From Rhodobacteraceae bacterium M382 (GTDB lineage: Bacteria > Pseudomonadota > Alphaproteobacteria > Rhodobacterales > Rhodobacteraceae): 64,000 bases of DNA. The position numbers and the translations under genes were made by a program. The stretch spans positions 1,494,501 through 1,558,500 of the forward strand of contig CP081098.1 in assembly GCA_025141015.1 (NCBI GenBank). The letters are read 5' to 3'. This document shows positions 25,516 through 34,685 of the stretch, one piece after another (the stretch's first letter is position 1; every line of letters starts with the position of its first letter). Under the pieces are notes generated by a model, which had not been told where the DNA came from, made no database searches, and saw only the letters and a program-made list of their open reading frames with translations.

Positions 25516-27234
25516 TCAGTCCCGGGTGCCCGAGAACCGAGTTTGCCAATCTTCGCGTTGATCGTCGGTGATCTTGGCAAACAGGACTTCGGGGACGACA
25601 AATTCATGTCCCGGTGTCAGCGCGGACAACGCGGCCGGCACATCATCGGGCCAGCTGTCGTCGGTGCATTTCATCGACTCGAGCATACTGGCCGAGGCCT
25701 GTGGAATGAACGGCGCGCTCAGCACGGCATAAAGCCGAACCAGGTTCAGGCCCAGCCGGACCTGCGCAGCGGCCTGTTCTGGGTCGGTTTTGAACACGGA
25801 CCATGGCGCGGTATTTTGCAGATATTCATTGCCCGCAACCCAGATTGCACGCAGCTCTTGGGCGGACTTGCGAACTTCCATAGCTTCCATATGGGCTTCA
25901 TAAGTGCGGACCCGTGCAGTGACCTCGTCGATCAAGGCCTGTTCCTGCGGCCCATATTCGGCACCCTCAGGCACCGCTTCGCCAAATTTCGAGCGACAGA
26001 ATTTGGTGATGCGGCTGACAAAATTGCCCAGCACATCCGCGAGATCTTTGTTCACCGACTGCTGGAAGTTTTCCCAGGTGAATTCGCTGTCGCTGTTTTC
26101 CGGTGCATGGCTCAACAGCCACCAGCGCCAATAATCGGCGGGCAGGATCTCCAGCGCCTGATCCATGAACACGCCGCGCCCTTGCGAGGTCGAAAACTGA
26201 CCGCCATCATAATTCAGGTAGTTGAAGGATTTCAGGTGATCGACCATCTTCCATGGCTCGCCCGAACCCAGAATGGTCGCCGGGAAGCTGAGCGTGTGGA
26301 AGGGCACATTGTCCTTGCCCATGAACTGGACATAGCGCACGTCATCGGCCCCTTTGTCGGTGCGCCACCACCGTTCCCAATCGGCGTCTGTCTTGCCATT
26401 GGCCTCGGCCCATTCACCGGCGCAGGCGATGTATTCGATGGGGGCATCGAACCAGACATAGAACACTTTGCCTTCCATGCCGGGCCAATCATGGCCACCC
26501 TTTTTCACCGGGATGCCCCAATCCAGATCGCGGGTGATGCCACGGTCCTGCAATCCGTCACCGTCGTGCAGCCACTTTTTGGCGATCGAGGTTGTTAGAA
26601 TAGGCCAGTCGGCCTTGCTGTCGATCCAGGCGTCCAGATCCTCCTTCAGAGAGGACTGGCACAGATACAGGTGTTTGGTCTCGCGCACTTCCAGATCGGT
26701 GGACCCCGACACCGCGCTGCGCGGTTCGATCAGATCGGTCGGGTCCAATTGTTTGGTACAGTTTTCACACTGGTCGCCGCGCGCCTTGTCATAGCCGCAG
26801 TTGGGACAGGTCCCTTCGATATAGCGATCGGGCAGGAACCGGCCATCAGCGTTGGAATACACCTGTTTTTCCGAGACTTCGCGGATCAACCCTGCCTCTG
26901 CCAGCTTGCCTGCAAAATGCTGGGTCAGCACGTGGTTCTGCGGGCTGGAGGACCGGCCAAAGTGATCAAAGCTCAGGCAGAATCCCTTGGCGATCTCGGC
27001 CTGGACAGCGTGCATCTCGGCACAATATTCGGCGACCGGCTTGCCGGCCTTTGCGGCGGCCAGCTCGGCCGGGGTGCCGTGTTCATCGGTGGCGCACAGG
27101 AACATGACTTCATTGTTCCGGCACCGCTGATACCGGGCATACAGGTCCGCCGGCAGCTGGCTGCCCACAAGGTTGCCCAGGTGTTTGATCCCATTGATAT
27201 AGGGAATTGCCGAGGTAATGAGAATCCGCGCCAT
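25516..27234 (-). CDS. metG: methionyl-tRNA synthetase
   Basis: A 572-residue class I aminoacyl-tRNA synthetase. The HIGH-type motif appears as IKHLGN at residues 16-21; a zinc knuckle CPNC...CENC lies near residues 145-160; the KMSKS-type loop is present as KFSTSQ-like FSTSQGRG near 320. The anticodon-binding helical domain follows with [10 protein letters not shown]. There is no C-terminal tRNA-binding extension, as in many short alphaproteobacterial and archaeal-type MetRS proteins. It should charge methionine to both initiator and elongator tRNAs. Confidence 0.95.
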   Translation of the reverse strand: MARILITSAIPYINGIKHLGNLVGSQLPADLYARYQRCRNNEVMFLCATDEHGTPAELAAAKAGKPVAEYCAEMHAVQAEIAKGFCLSFDHFGRSSSPQNHVLTQHFAGKLAEAGLIREVSEKQVYSNADGRFLPDRYIEGTCPNCGYDKARGDQCENCTKQLDPTDLIEPRSAVSGSTDLEVRETKHLYLCQSSLKEDLDAWIDSKADWPILTTSIAKKWLHDGDGLQDRGITRDLDWGIPVKKGGHDWPGMEGKVFYVWFDAPIEYIACAGEWAEANGKTDADWERWWRTDKGADDVRYVQFMGKDNVPFHTLSFPATILGSGEPWKMVDHLKSFNYLNYDGGQFSTSQGRGVFMDQALEILPADYWRWWLLSHAPENSDSEFTWENFQQSVNKDLADVLGNFVSRITKFCRSKFGEAVPEGAEYGPQEQALIDEVTARVRTYEAHMEAMEVRKSAQELRAIWVAGNEYLQNTAPWSVFKTDPEQAAAQVRLGLNLVRLYAVLSAPFIPQASASMLESMKCTDDSWPDDVPAALSALTPGHEFVVPEVLFAKITDDQREDWQTRFSGTRD

Positions 27235-27369
27235 TTTTATCCGCCGTCTGATGTGGTGCGGGCGTGTTTACCGCAGCTATGGGTATGCGTCACCCCCGAA
27301 ACGAAGCCCATTTGTACACCGCGGGGGAAAGTCACGTCTTTCTCACTGTGTCAGGCTGGACTGCCTGGG

Positions 27370-28593
27370 CTAGCGACGCTCGCGCTGACGTCGCAACAAC
27401 CGGCCGACCACAAAGGACGTTCGCGGCGAATAGACATATTTGGTCCGGTCTTCGGGGGTTGGGCGGGCCCGCATCCGGGTCAGGCCAAAGATGATCAGCA
27501 CCACATGGCCCAACGCGATGAATCCGAACAGGGCTCCGGGGCCATAGGCCTCGATCAGGCTGGAGGCGACATAGGGGGCGGCAATGGCCCCCAACGCAAA
27601 AAAGAACATCAGCGCGGCGGCGAGCTCGATTCGCTGCTCTGATGTGGCAAAGTCATTGGCGTGGGCAGCCGAGACAGAAAAGATCGGAAAGGTGGTAAAG
27701 CCAAAAAAGACCGCCGACAGCATGACGCCAGTGATGCCTGACGAACTGGCCATCATGGTGATGCCGCAGGACACAATGGCGACGACAGACAACCAGATCA
27801 GCACCCAGCGGCGGTCGTATTTATCCGCTAACCAGCCCATCGGATATTGCGCCAACGCACCACCCAGAACAAAAGCCGCCAGGAAAAACGCGATCTGCCC
27901 GATCTCTAACCCGACTTCCTGGCCGTAAATCGGACCGACCATCCGAAAGGATGCCGAGCTGAGCGCCGCGACGATCACACCGGCCACGGCCAGAGGCGAA
28001 CAGCGCCAGGCCAATTTGGGCCGCAGACGGGGCGCATCGGGTGTTTCGGGCTGGCTCGCCTTGGTCAGGGTCAATGGCAACAAGGCAGCACAGCACAGGA
28101 TTGCCAACAGGTTATAGGACACATAGCTGGCCGGCGGCAGCACGGCGATGATCAACTGGGCTCCCAGCGATGCGCTCATGTCGACGATGCGGTAAACCCC
28201 GGTTGCACGGCCGCGGTTTTCATTGGTGACCTTTGAATTCAACCAGGCTTCGATCACGGTGTAACAGCCGGCCACGCAGGTGCCCGACGCAATCCGCAGC
28301 ATCGCCCAGACATAAGGGTCTTCGGTCAACGTGTGGCCGATCAACCCCATGGCACCCAACGCAGTACAGACGGCAAAAGCACGCGAATGCCCGACCGACC
28401 CCATCAACCGCGGGGCCCACCAGCAGCCAATGAAAAAGCCCAGGAAATGCGCCGACCCCAACAGACCGATCTGTCCCTTGTTAAAGTTCAGCGACAGGCC
28501 GGAAATTGCATCTAGCGGCCCGACGCCTCCGGTCGAGAGCTGCAGCAGAATGACGGACAAAAACAGGGCGGCAAAGGAAATGATCAGGCGCAT
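27370..28593 (-). CDS. major facilitator superfamily transporter (YcaD-like)
   Basis: A 407-residue integral membrane protein with about twelve hydrophobic segments. The loop between helices 2 and 3 (PRLMGSVGHSRAF) and the GWLADKYDRRW motif after residue 255 are MFS signatures. The nearest recognisable group is the YcaD/NarK-like efflux MFS subset with unassigned substrate. It is preceded by a 130-base gap from metG and followed upstream by the yceI-type gene; no pathway partner indicates its cargo. Confidence 0.85.
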   Translation of the reverse strand: MRLIISFAALFLSVILLQLSTGGVGPLDAISGLSLNFNKGQIGLLGSAHFLGFFIGCWWAPRLMGSVGHSRAFAVCTALGAMGLIGHTLTEDPYVWAMLRIASGTCVAGCYTVIEAWLNSKVTNENRGRATGVYRIVDMSASLGAQLIIAVLPPASYVSYNLLAILCCAALLPLTLTKASQPETPDAPRLRPKLAWRCSPLAVAGVIVAALSSASFRMVGPIYGQEVGLEIGQIAFFLAAFVLGGALAQYPMGWLADKYDRRWVLIWLSVVAIVSCGITMMASSSGITGVMLSAVFFGFTTFPIFSVSAAHANDFATSEQRIELAAALMFFFALGAIAAPYVASSLIEAYGPGALFGFIALGHVVLIIFGLTRMRARPTPEDRTKYVYSPRTSFVVGRLLRRQRERR

Positions 28594-28684
28594 GACGTCA
28601 CACCATGGCGCAAGGTGGGCGGGCCGCTTGGGATTTTTCGACGTATTGATGTCGCGAATGGGGTATTGTCATCACTTCGTCGCC

Positions 28685-29284
28685 TTATTCCGTAACATGG
28701 ATCACGGCGCGGATGTCGATCTGTACCTGATCGGCAACCAGCTTGGGAAATCCGACCGCTCCGAATGCCTGCCTGCTGATACTGCCTTTCAATTGAATGC
28801 TCAACCGGTCCAGGGCGTCGGGCGCGCTGCCTGCGGGGCGGTAGATATCAGCGCTCAGGGTGATTTGACGGGTCACGTCGCGGATGGTCAGGTCTCCGAT
28901 AACCGCGGCCCCGTCTGACAATCGCCCACTGGGTGCCAATCGGATTTGCGTGGATCGAAAACGGATCATCGGATAGTGCGCCACATTCAGAACCTCTGGT
29001 CCGGTTAACGCCTGTGTTGCCAGAAATATCCCGGTACGGGCTTTGGCTACATTCAGATCAACGGCCACGACCGCCCTGTGCAGGGCCTTGGGATCGATCC
29101 GGATATCTGCCTTGTGAACAGGGATGGTGCCGCGCTGTTTGCTTCCCTGCAGGTCAAATAGGAACCCGACCTGCGACTCCCCTTGTACCAACTGATACTG
29201 CCGCATTTGCGCCAGGGCCGTGCGGGGTAGGGCGATCAGCCCGGCCAGTGCTGCGATCGCTTGGCGTCGATTTGGAAATGTCAC
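28685..29284 (-). CDS. YceI-family periplasmic protein
   Basis: A 199-residue secreted protein. Residues 1-26 look like a signal peptide (RRQAIAALAGLIALPRTALAQ); the arginine pair is not a full twin-arginine motif. The remainder is the YceI lipocalin-like beta barrel that binds polyisoprenoid or amphiphilic ligands: YQLVQGESQVGFLFDLQG near 30, YPMIRFRSTQIR near 105, GDLTIRDVTRQITL near 130. Start is GTG at 29284, after AAGGGG. It has no cytochrome b561 partner here, which is a frequent neighbour elsewhere. Confidence 0.88.
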   Translation of the reverse strand: MTFPNRRQAIAALAGLIALPRTALAQMRQYQLVQGESQVGFLFDLQGSKQRGTIPVHKADIRIDPKALHRAVVAVDLNVAKARTGIFLATQALTGPEVLNVAHYPMIRFRSTQIRLAPSGRLSDGAAVIGDLTIRDVTRQITLSADIYRPAGSAPDALDRLSIQLKGSISRQAFGAVGFPKLVADQVQIDIRAVIHVTE

Positions 29285-29376
29285 GTGATGCGCCCCTTTG
29301 TGTGTGACCGTAACATCTTTCCGCTCGCTGTCAGCCGGGGGTCACTGTTTTGTCAGATCCAGAGAGCCGCCTTCCT

Positions 29377-29443
29377 GCTTCTTTCTGGTTGGAAATACCT
29401 CGGGGGAGCCGCAGCAGAGCTGCGGTGGGGGCAGCGCCCCCAA
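29377..29443 (+). repeat. dispersed element family 1, copy B
   Basis: The element has a lead segment from GCTTCTTTCTGG to AATACCTCGGGGGAG, then hairpin 1 CCGCAGC-aga-GCTGCGG (29409-29425) and hairpin 2 GGGGGC-agc-GCCCCC (29427-29441). Copies C and D have the same order. It lies between imuA and the yceI-type gene. Confidence 0.7.
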
Positions 29444-29470
29444 CAGGTTGGCGTTCTGCCAGTCAGCGGG

Positions 29471-30079
29471 TCAGACCGTTTCCGGCTCCACCAGGTTCAT
29501 CCCGGCTCCGGGGGCCCGCTGCTGCAATTGCCAGCCGCGCGGTGGCAGGGTCCGGGCGCGCAGCCGCTCCAGATGCCAGATCCGCAACCGGGCCTGATGA
29601 CACGGGGTCATCCGCCAGCGGCTTTCGATGCCCTGCGCCCCGCCCTCGCCGGGGGTCAGCAGCAGCCCCAGCGGTGCAGGCCCCAGGGTGCCGCCCTGTT
29701 CGGCGGCCAGATGCAGGCGGCGCACCGGGGTCAGTGCGGGCGGTGCAGGCAGGTCGGCCACAACCAGGGGCACCGCTCCTGCGCGCAGGGCCTCTTCCAT
29801 CGTCCACAGCAGATCGTTGGCCCGCGCCGCGCTGACAAAGATGAACCGCCCCGGGTCGACAAAATCCCGCATCCCGTCCGGGTTCAGCTGTCCGGGTTCC
29901 CAGGTCGGAGAAATCCACAGCACCGGCCCGCTACAGACAGACGCCAGCCACAGCGCAAAACTGCGCCGCGCCGCGCCGCACGCCTCATGCACCCGCGCTT
30001 GCGACAGGGTGATTCCGGGCAGCAGGGTAAGATGCGGGCGCGCCCGCTCTGGCGCGCGTCTGAGCAGATGAGTCGACAT
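29471..30079 (-). CDS. imuA: ImuA-family SOS mutagenesis protein, orphan
   Basis: A 202-residue Arg- and Pro-rich protein matching the short ImuA form found in Rhodobacterales: VHEACGAARRSFALWLAS near residue 30, PVLWISPTW near 52, MEEALRAGAVPLVVADLPAPPALTPVRRLHLAAEQGG near 95. ImuA is a RecA-fold relative that works with ImuB and DnaE2 in error-prone repair; this short form lacks a Walker A loop. imuB and dnaE2 do not follow. Upstream, an exact alphaproteobacterial LexA site starts 17 bases before the ATG, so SOS control looks intact. Confidence 0.75.
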   Translation of the reverse strand: MSTHLLRRAPERARPHLTLLPGITLSQARVHEACGAARRSFALWLASVCSGPVLWISPTWEPGQLNPDGMRDFVDPGRFIFVSAARANDLLWTMEEALRAGAVPLVVADLPAPPALTPVRRLHLAAEQGGTLGPAPLGLLLTPGEGGAQGIESRWRMTPCHQARLRIWHLERLRARTLPPRGWQLQQRAPGAGMNLVEPETV

Positions 30080-30095
30080 GAGAGCACTTTACTAT

Positions 30096-30110
30096 GTTCC
30101 CGTTATGTTC
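30096..30110 (-). promoter_or_regulatory. LexA (SOS) box of imuA
   Basis: GTTCCCGTTATGTTC is an exact GTTC-N7-GTTC direct repeat, the LexA operator of alphaproteobacteria. It lies 17-31 bases upstream of the imuA start. Confidence 0.8.
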
Positions 30111-30482
30111 TCAATATTCTTTCACGACCTCTCAGACCACAGGAGGAGCCCCGTCCCTCGCGCATCGTCGCAACGCAACCAAATCGACCGTTTCCCTTAC
30201 TAAAAGGGCTGGGCGGCTGGTGGCCATAACGAAGCGGGCAGCGTCGAAATCTGATGCCTGGGGGACCGGACGGTCGCCACCGCCATCTACACCACAATCT
30301 TCATCGACATCAGCGGCGCGAAACTGGCCGATGCTGCGTGCGATCTTGTCGATTGTCGTGATGTTTCACATTTGAAGCCAGACAGCGCTGTCCGATCTCC
30401 CTCAAAGATTTTGCCCCCAGAGATTTCGGCCCCAAAGCCCGGTGCACCGACACCGACACCGACGACCAACCTGGGTCCCGGT
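30111..30482. other. region upstream of imuA without a recognised gene
   Basis: No gene is recognised in this 370-base gap. On the minus strand one frame is open for about 77 codons (30132-30364) with a coding-like run ending RETVDLVALRRCARDGAPPVV, but it has no suitable start codon and an upstream stop, so it may be a gene remnant. The promoter of imuA must lie at the left end. Confidence 0.35.
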
Positions 30483-30881
30483 TCAGCCCTTTTCAACCGT
30501 GGGGCCGTCCTGTTTGACCCATGCGCTGAACCCGCCTTCCAGGTGCATCACGGGCTTCAATCCCATGTCCTGGGCGGTGCGCGCGCTCAGCGCCGAGCGC
30601 CAGGCGCTGGCGCAATAAAACACATAGGTCTTGTCCTGATTAAAGACCTCCTTGTGATAGGGGCTGTCGGGGTCGATCCAGAACTCCAGCATCCCGCGCG
30701 GGCAGGAAAAGGCACCGGGGATCATGCCGCTGCGTTGCAGTTCTCGGATGTCACGCAGGTCGACAAACACGTAATCCTCGTTGTCATACAGGGTTTTGGC
30801 CTCGGCCACAGACAGGGTTGTCACGACCTTGTTGGCGTCGTCCACCAGGGTTTTGATTCCTGTGGTGATGGTTTGGGGCAT
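30483..30881 (-). CDS. rhodanese-like sulfurtransferase
   Basis: A 132-residue single-domain rhodanese. The conserved DLRDIRELQRSGMIPGA lies near residue 40 and the active-site loop YCASAWRSALSA near 88, with Cys89 as the sulfur carrier. Proteins of this size move sulfane sulfur between small thiols or proteins, sometimes in cyanide or sulfite metabolism. The gene is divergent from an aldo/keto reductase and has no obvious operon partner. Confidence 0.88.
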   Translation of the reverse strand: MPQTITTGIKTLVDDANKVVTTLSVAEAKTLYDNEDYVFVDLRDIRELQRSGMIPGAFSCPRGMLEFWIDPDSPYHKEVFNQDKTYVFYCASAWRSALSARTAQDMGLKPVMHLEGGFSAWVKQDGPTVEKG

Positions 30882-31013
30882 GGCGTTCTCCTTGGCTGTT
30901 GTGTTGCAGGCTGGCGCAAACAGGGCGAAGGCTCAATGCCAAAACGGGGGGCTTGTGGTCGCGCCCCAGAGCGTTACCTTCACAGCAACCGCGAACAAAG
31001 AAGGAATGTCCCG

Positions 31014-32057
31014 ATGAAAATGAATCCGCTGGGCCGGACAGGGATGATGGTCTCTGAGCTGTGTTTGGGTACCATGACCTTTGGCACGCAAACCCCCGAA
31101 GACGAAGCCCATGCCCAGATTGACCAGGCGCTGGCGGGTGGGGTGAATTTCATCGACACCGCCGAAATGTATCCGGTAAACCCGATCAGCCCCGAAAATA
31201 TTGGGGGCAGCGAGGCAATCATCGGCAATTGGAACGCACGTACGGGGCGGCGTGGCGATTACATTCTGGCCACCAAACACTCGGGTGAAGGCATGAAGCA
31301 CGTGCGCGACGGGGCACCGATCAGCGCGGCGACCATTGCCCCCACGATCGAGGCCTCGTTGCGCCGGCTCAAAACCGACTACATCGACCTCTATCAGTTT
31401 CACTGGCCCAACCGGGGCAGCTATATGTTCCGCCAGAACTGGACCTTTGACCCATCCAGCCAGAACCGCGAAGAAACCCTGGCGAACATGGCTGAATGCC
31501 TGGAGGCGCTGCAGGAACAGGTGGACAAGGGCAATATCCGCGCCTTTGGTCTGTCGAACGAAAGCGCCTGGGGCACGGCACAATGGCTGCGGATTGCCGA
31601 TGCGCAGGGCGGGCCACGGGTGGCGTCGATCCAGAACGAATATTCTCTGGTCTGCCGGATGTATGACACCGATCTGGCCGAGCTGAGCGTAAACGAAGAT
31701 GTTGGGCTATTGGCGTTTTCGCCGCTGGGGACCGGATTGTTGACCGGCAAGTATCAGGGCGGCGCACTACCCGAAGGGTCACGCAAGACGATTAACCCCG
31801 AGTTGGGCGGGCGCCATTCGGACCGGGTTTATGACGCGGTGGACGCCTATCTGGAGATCGCGGCGCGTCATGGGCTGGACCCTGTGCACATGGCGCTGGC
31901 CTGGTGTCGGACGCGGCCCTTCATGGCTTCGGCAATCTTTGGGGCGACACGGTTGGCACAGTTGGATCACATCCTCGGATCGACCGATCTGGAGTTGAGC
32001 CAGGAGGTTCTGGACGAAATCAATGTCGCGCACCGGGCGCACCCGATGCCCTATTGA
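31014..32057 (+). CDS. aldo/keto reductase (Tas-like)
   Basis: A 347-residue TIM-barrel oxidoreductase. The catalytic tetrad is seen in FIDTAEMYPVNP near residue 44 (Asp and Tyr), ATKHSGEG near 84 (Lys) and DLYQFHWPNRGS near 123 (His). The layout, with a long insert after the tyrosine, matches the Tas/YajO group of NADPH-dependent reductases. ATG at 31014 has AAGGA well spaced. Substrate unknown; Tas-type enzymes reduce small aldehydes and ketones. The frame stays open far upstream by chance. Confidence 0.9.
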   Translation: MKMNPLGRTGMMVSELCLGTMTFGTQTPEDEAHAQIDQALAGGVNFIDTAEMYPVNPISPENIGGSEAIIGNWNARTGRRGDYILATKHSGEGMKHVRDGAPISAATIAPTIEASLRRLKTDYIDLYQFHWPNRGSYMFRQNWTFDPSSQNREETLANMAECLEALQEQVDKGNIRAFGLSNESAWGTAQWLRIADAQGGPRVASIQNEYSLVCRMYDTDLAELSVNEDVGLLAFSPLGTGLLTGKYQGGALPEGSRKTINPELGGRHSDRVYDAVDAYLEIAARHGLDPVHMALAWCRTRPFMASAIFGATRLAQLDHILGSTDLELSQEVLDEINVAHRAHPMPY

Positions 32058-32204
32058 CCGGATGCGGCCCGACCGGACGCTATCGGCAAAGGCTTCGATT
32101 TCACAGGGGGTGAGAGGCGTGCCAGGGCACGCCCCCTCTGCGTCAACGACCGGGTGGTGGTTTCCTTCGACTGCGGTGCCAATCAAACTTTTGCCGGATC
32201 CCGT

Positions 32205-32858
32205 TCATGATGAGGTTCCCAGCTTGGAGGCGTCACGGGCGAGGGTTTCGATTCCGCTCCAGTCCCCAGCCGCAATCTTGTCCTTTGCCGCGACCCAGCT
32301 TCCGCCTGCGCAGATGACGTTTGGGAGGTCTAGATAGCTTTTGGCGTTCGCTGGGCTGATACCGCCTGTGGGACAGAAAGTGATTTGGGGAAGGGGGGCA
32401 CCGATAGCTTTCAGCGCTGGTGCACCGCCCGAGGTCTCGGCGGGAAAGAATTTGAGCATGTCATAGCCGCACGCCAACAGACGCATCGCTTCGCTTGCAG
32501 TTGCAGCGCCAGGCAAAAGTGGCAGATCCGCCTCTTCGCAGGCCTTCAGCAATTCATCCGTTGCGCCGGGGGAGACGCCAAAGGTTGCGCCAGCCTGTTT
32601 TGCTGCGCGCACATCTTCGGGGGTGACCAAGGTGCCGGCGCCGACATGCCCACCCGGCACCTGGGCCATGATGGCGATGGCATCCAAGGCTGCTGGCGTG
32701 CGCAGCGTGACTTCCAGCGCTGGCAATCCACCTGCGACCAGGGCCTCGGCCAGGGGGCGGGCGCTGGTGATGTCGTCGATCACCAGAACTGGAACAATAG
32801 GGGCGAGCGCACAAATCCCTCGGGTCAGCTGGCTTGCATCAGATGGCGTAAGTGTCAT
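32205..32858 (-). CDS. eda: KDPG/KHG aldolase
   Basis: Eda cleaves 2-keto-3-deoxy-6-phosphogluconate to pyruvate and glyceraldehyde-3-phosphate, the last step of the Entner-Doudoroff pathway. The 217-residue class I aldolase has APIVPVLVIDD near residue 18, ALEVTLRTPAALDAI near 46 (Glu), GAGTLVTPEDV near 73 and the Schiff-base lysine in MLKFFPAE near 134, with FCPTGGISP near 162. The gene lies five bases after the edd stop, so they are coupled. Confidence 0.95.
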   Translation of the reverse strand: MTLTPSDASQLTRGICALAPIVPVLVIDDITSARPLAEALVAGGLPALEVTLRTPAALDAIAIMAQVPGGHVGAGTLVTPEDVRAAKQAGATFGVSPGATDELLKACEEADLPLLPGAATASEAMRLLACGYDMLKFFPAETSGGAPALKAIGAPLPQITFCPTGGISPANAKSYLDLPNVICAGGSWVAAKDKIAAGDWSGIETLARDASKLGTSS

Positions 32859-32863
32859 GGCGA

Positions 32864-34672
32864 TCAGCCTCCGAATATGGTTGCGCCTGTGTTGGCGGCA
32901 CTGACGGTGTTGCGGAACATGGAAAACAGCTCGCGGCCCGTGCCTGCTTGGTTGGCGGACAGATCCGCCACCTCGGCCGGGCGATCAAGGACACCTGTGG
33001 TCAGGATGTCCAGCGTTCCGGCCACGGCATCCACGCGCAGCACGTCACCGTCCCGAAGTTTTGCGATGGGACCGCCATCGACAGCTTCGGGGCAGACATG
33101 AATGGCGGCTGGCACCTTGCCGGATGCACCAGACATGCGCCCATCCGTGACCAGCGCAACTTTCTGGCCCCGTCCCTGCAGGATCGAAAGCAGCGGCGTC
33201 AGGCTATGCAGTTCAGGCATGCCGTTTGCTTTTGGTCCCTGAAAGCGCACTACTACGATCAGATCGTCGGTGAAGTCTCCGGCCTTGAACGCTGCCTTGA
33301 CGGCCTGCTGGTCAGCAAACACCCGTACGGGTGCTTCGACCACCTGATGTTGGGGAGCCACAGCCGAGACTTTCATCACAGCGCTGCCCAGCGATCCGGT
33401 CAATAGGCTAAGACCCCCGGTCGGTTGGAACGGGTCGCTGGCCGGGCGCAGGATCTTGTCGTTCAGGCTGTGACCCGCGCCGTCGCGCCAGCCCAGCGTA
33501 CCGTCGGCAAGCACCGGATCCCTGGCGTAGTGTTCCAGCCCGGTCCCAACCACCGTTTGCGTGTCGGGGTGCAGCAGGCCAGCGTTCAGCAAATCGCCGA
33601 TCAAATAGCCCAGACCGCCCGCCGCGTGGAAATGGTTCACGTCTGCCAATCCGTTGGGATAGACCCGCGCCATCAAAGGCGTCACCGCCGACAGATCTGC
33701 AAAATCCTGCCAGTCCAGCACAATTCCGCCCGCCCGCGCCATCGCGACAAGGTGGATCAGCAGATTTGTCGAACCACCCGTGGCATTCAACCCGACGATT
33801 CCGTTCACAAAAGCCTTTTCGTCCAGAATGTTGCAGACTGGCGTATACTTGTCGCCCAGGGCGCTGAGGCGCAGGGCCTGCCGACTGCCTTCGATCGTCA
33901 GCGCATCGCGCAATTCGGTGTTTGGCGGCACAAAACTGGATCCGGGCAGATGCAGCCCCATGAATTCCATCAGCATCTGGTTGGTGTTGGCGGTGCCATA
34001 AAAGGTACAGGTGCCGGGGCCATGGTAGGCGGCCATTTCGGCAGCCATCAACGCATCACGGCCAACTTTTCCGGTCGCAAAGTCCTGACGGACCTTGGCT
34101 TTTTCATCATTTGCCAACCCGCTGGTCATCGGACCTGCTGGCAGGAAAACGGCTGGCAGATGGCCAAAGGTCTGGGCTGCAATCACCAGTCCGGGCACGA
34201 TCTTGTCGCAGACCCCAAGAAAAACAGCCGCGTCAAAAGTATTGTGGCTCAACGCCACCGAAGCCGCCAACGCGATCACATCCCGAGAAAACAGGCTCAA
34301 TTCCATCCCGGCTTCGCCCTGGGTGACACCATCGCACATGGCAGGCACACCGCCCGCGACCTGTGCCGTTCCCCCCACATCACGGGCCGCCTGCCGGATC
34401 AAATCGGGATAGCGTTCAAAGGGCTGATGCGCAGACAGCATGTCATTGTAGGTCGTAACAATGCCGAGATTGCCAGATTGCCCATCACACAGTCCTTCTT
34501 TGTCCGAACCGCTTGCCGCATAGGCATGGGCCTGCCCACTACAGGACAGATGCGCCCGGGCCGGACCTTTGGATGTGGCCTGAGCCATGCGCTCCAGATA
34601 GGGTTTCCGGGTTGCTTGGCTGCGGGCAACGATGCGTTCGGTGACGCGGAGGAGCGTTGGGTTCAGGGTCAT
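32864..34672 (-). CDS. edd: 6-phosphogluconate dehydratase
   Basis: Edd dehydrates 6-phosphogluconate to KDPG using a [4Fe-4S] cluster. The 602-residue protein has the IlvD/Edd landmarks [17 protein letters not shown] near 70, [22 protein letters not shown] near 105, [12 protein letters not shown] near 155 and [11 protein letters not shown] near 315. The C-terminal barrel has [24 protein letters not shown] at 34672 is taken; the longer frame enters zwf. Position between zwf and eda gives a complete sugar acid branch apart from the lactonase. Confidence 0.95.
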   Translation of the reverse strand: MTLNPTLLRVTERIVARSQATRKPYLERMAQATSKGPARAHLSCSGQAHAYAASGSDKEGLCDGQSGNLGIVTTYNDMLSAHQPFERYPDLIRQAARDVGGTAQVAGGVPAMCDGVTQGEAGMELSLFSRDVIALAASVALSHNTFDAAVFLGVCDKIVPGLVIAAQTFGHLPAVFLPAGPMTSGLANDEKAKVRQDFATGKVGRDALMAAEMAAYHGPGTCTFYGTANTNQMLMEFMGLHLPGSSFVPPNTELRDALTIEGSRQALRLSALGDKYTPVCNILDEKAFVNGIVGLNATGGSTNLLIHLVAMARAGGIVLDWQDFADLSAVTPLMARVYPNGLADVNHFHAAGGLGYLIGDLLNAGLLHPDTQTVVGTGLEHYARDPVLADGTLGWRDGAGHSLNDKILRPASDPFQPTGGLSLLTGSLGSAVMKVSAVAPQHQVVEAPVRVFADQQAVKAAFKAGDFTDDLIVVVRFQGPKANGMPELHSLTPLLSILQGRGQKVALVTDGRMSGASGKVPAAIHVCPEAVDGGPIAKLRDGDVLRVDAVAGTLDILTTGVLDRPAEVADLSANQAGTGRELFSMFRNTVSAANTGATIFGG

Positions 34673-34685
34673 GTTCTGTTGCCTT

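Noticed and set aside
30372-31013. N-terminal extension of the aldo/keto reductase by about 214 residues
   Set aside because: The extension is antisense to the rhodanese gene and lacks a ribosome site; the ATG at 31014 has a good one and starts the family core.
32112-32140. Inverted repeat GGCGTGCC-ag-GGCACGCC after the aldo/keto reductase
   Set aside because: A stem is possible but the two-base loop is too tight as written and no T-run follows, so it is not called a terminator.
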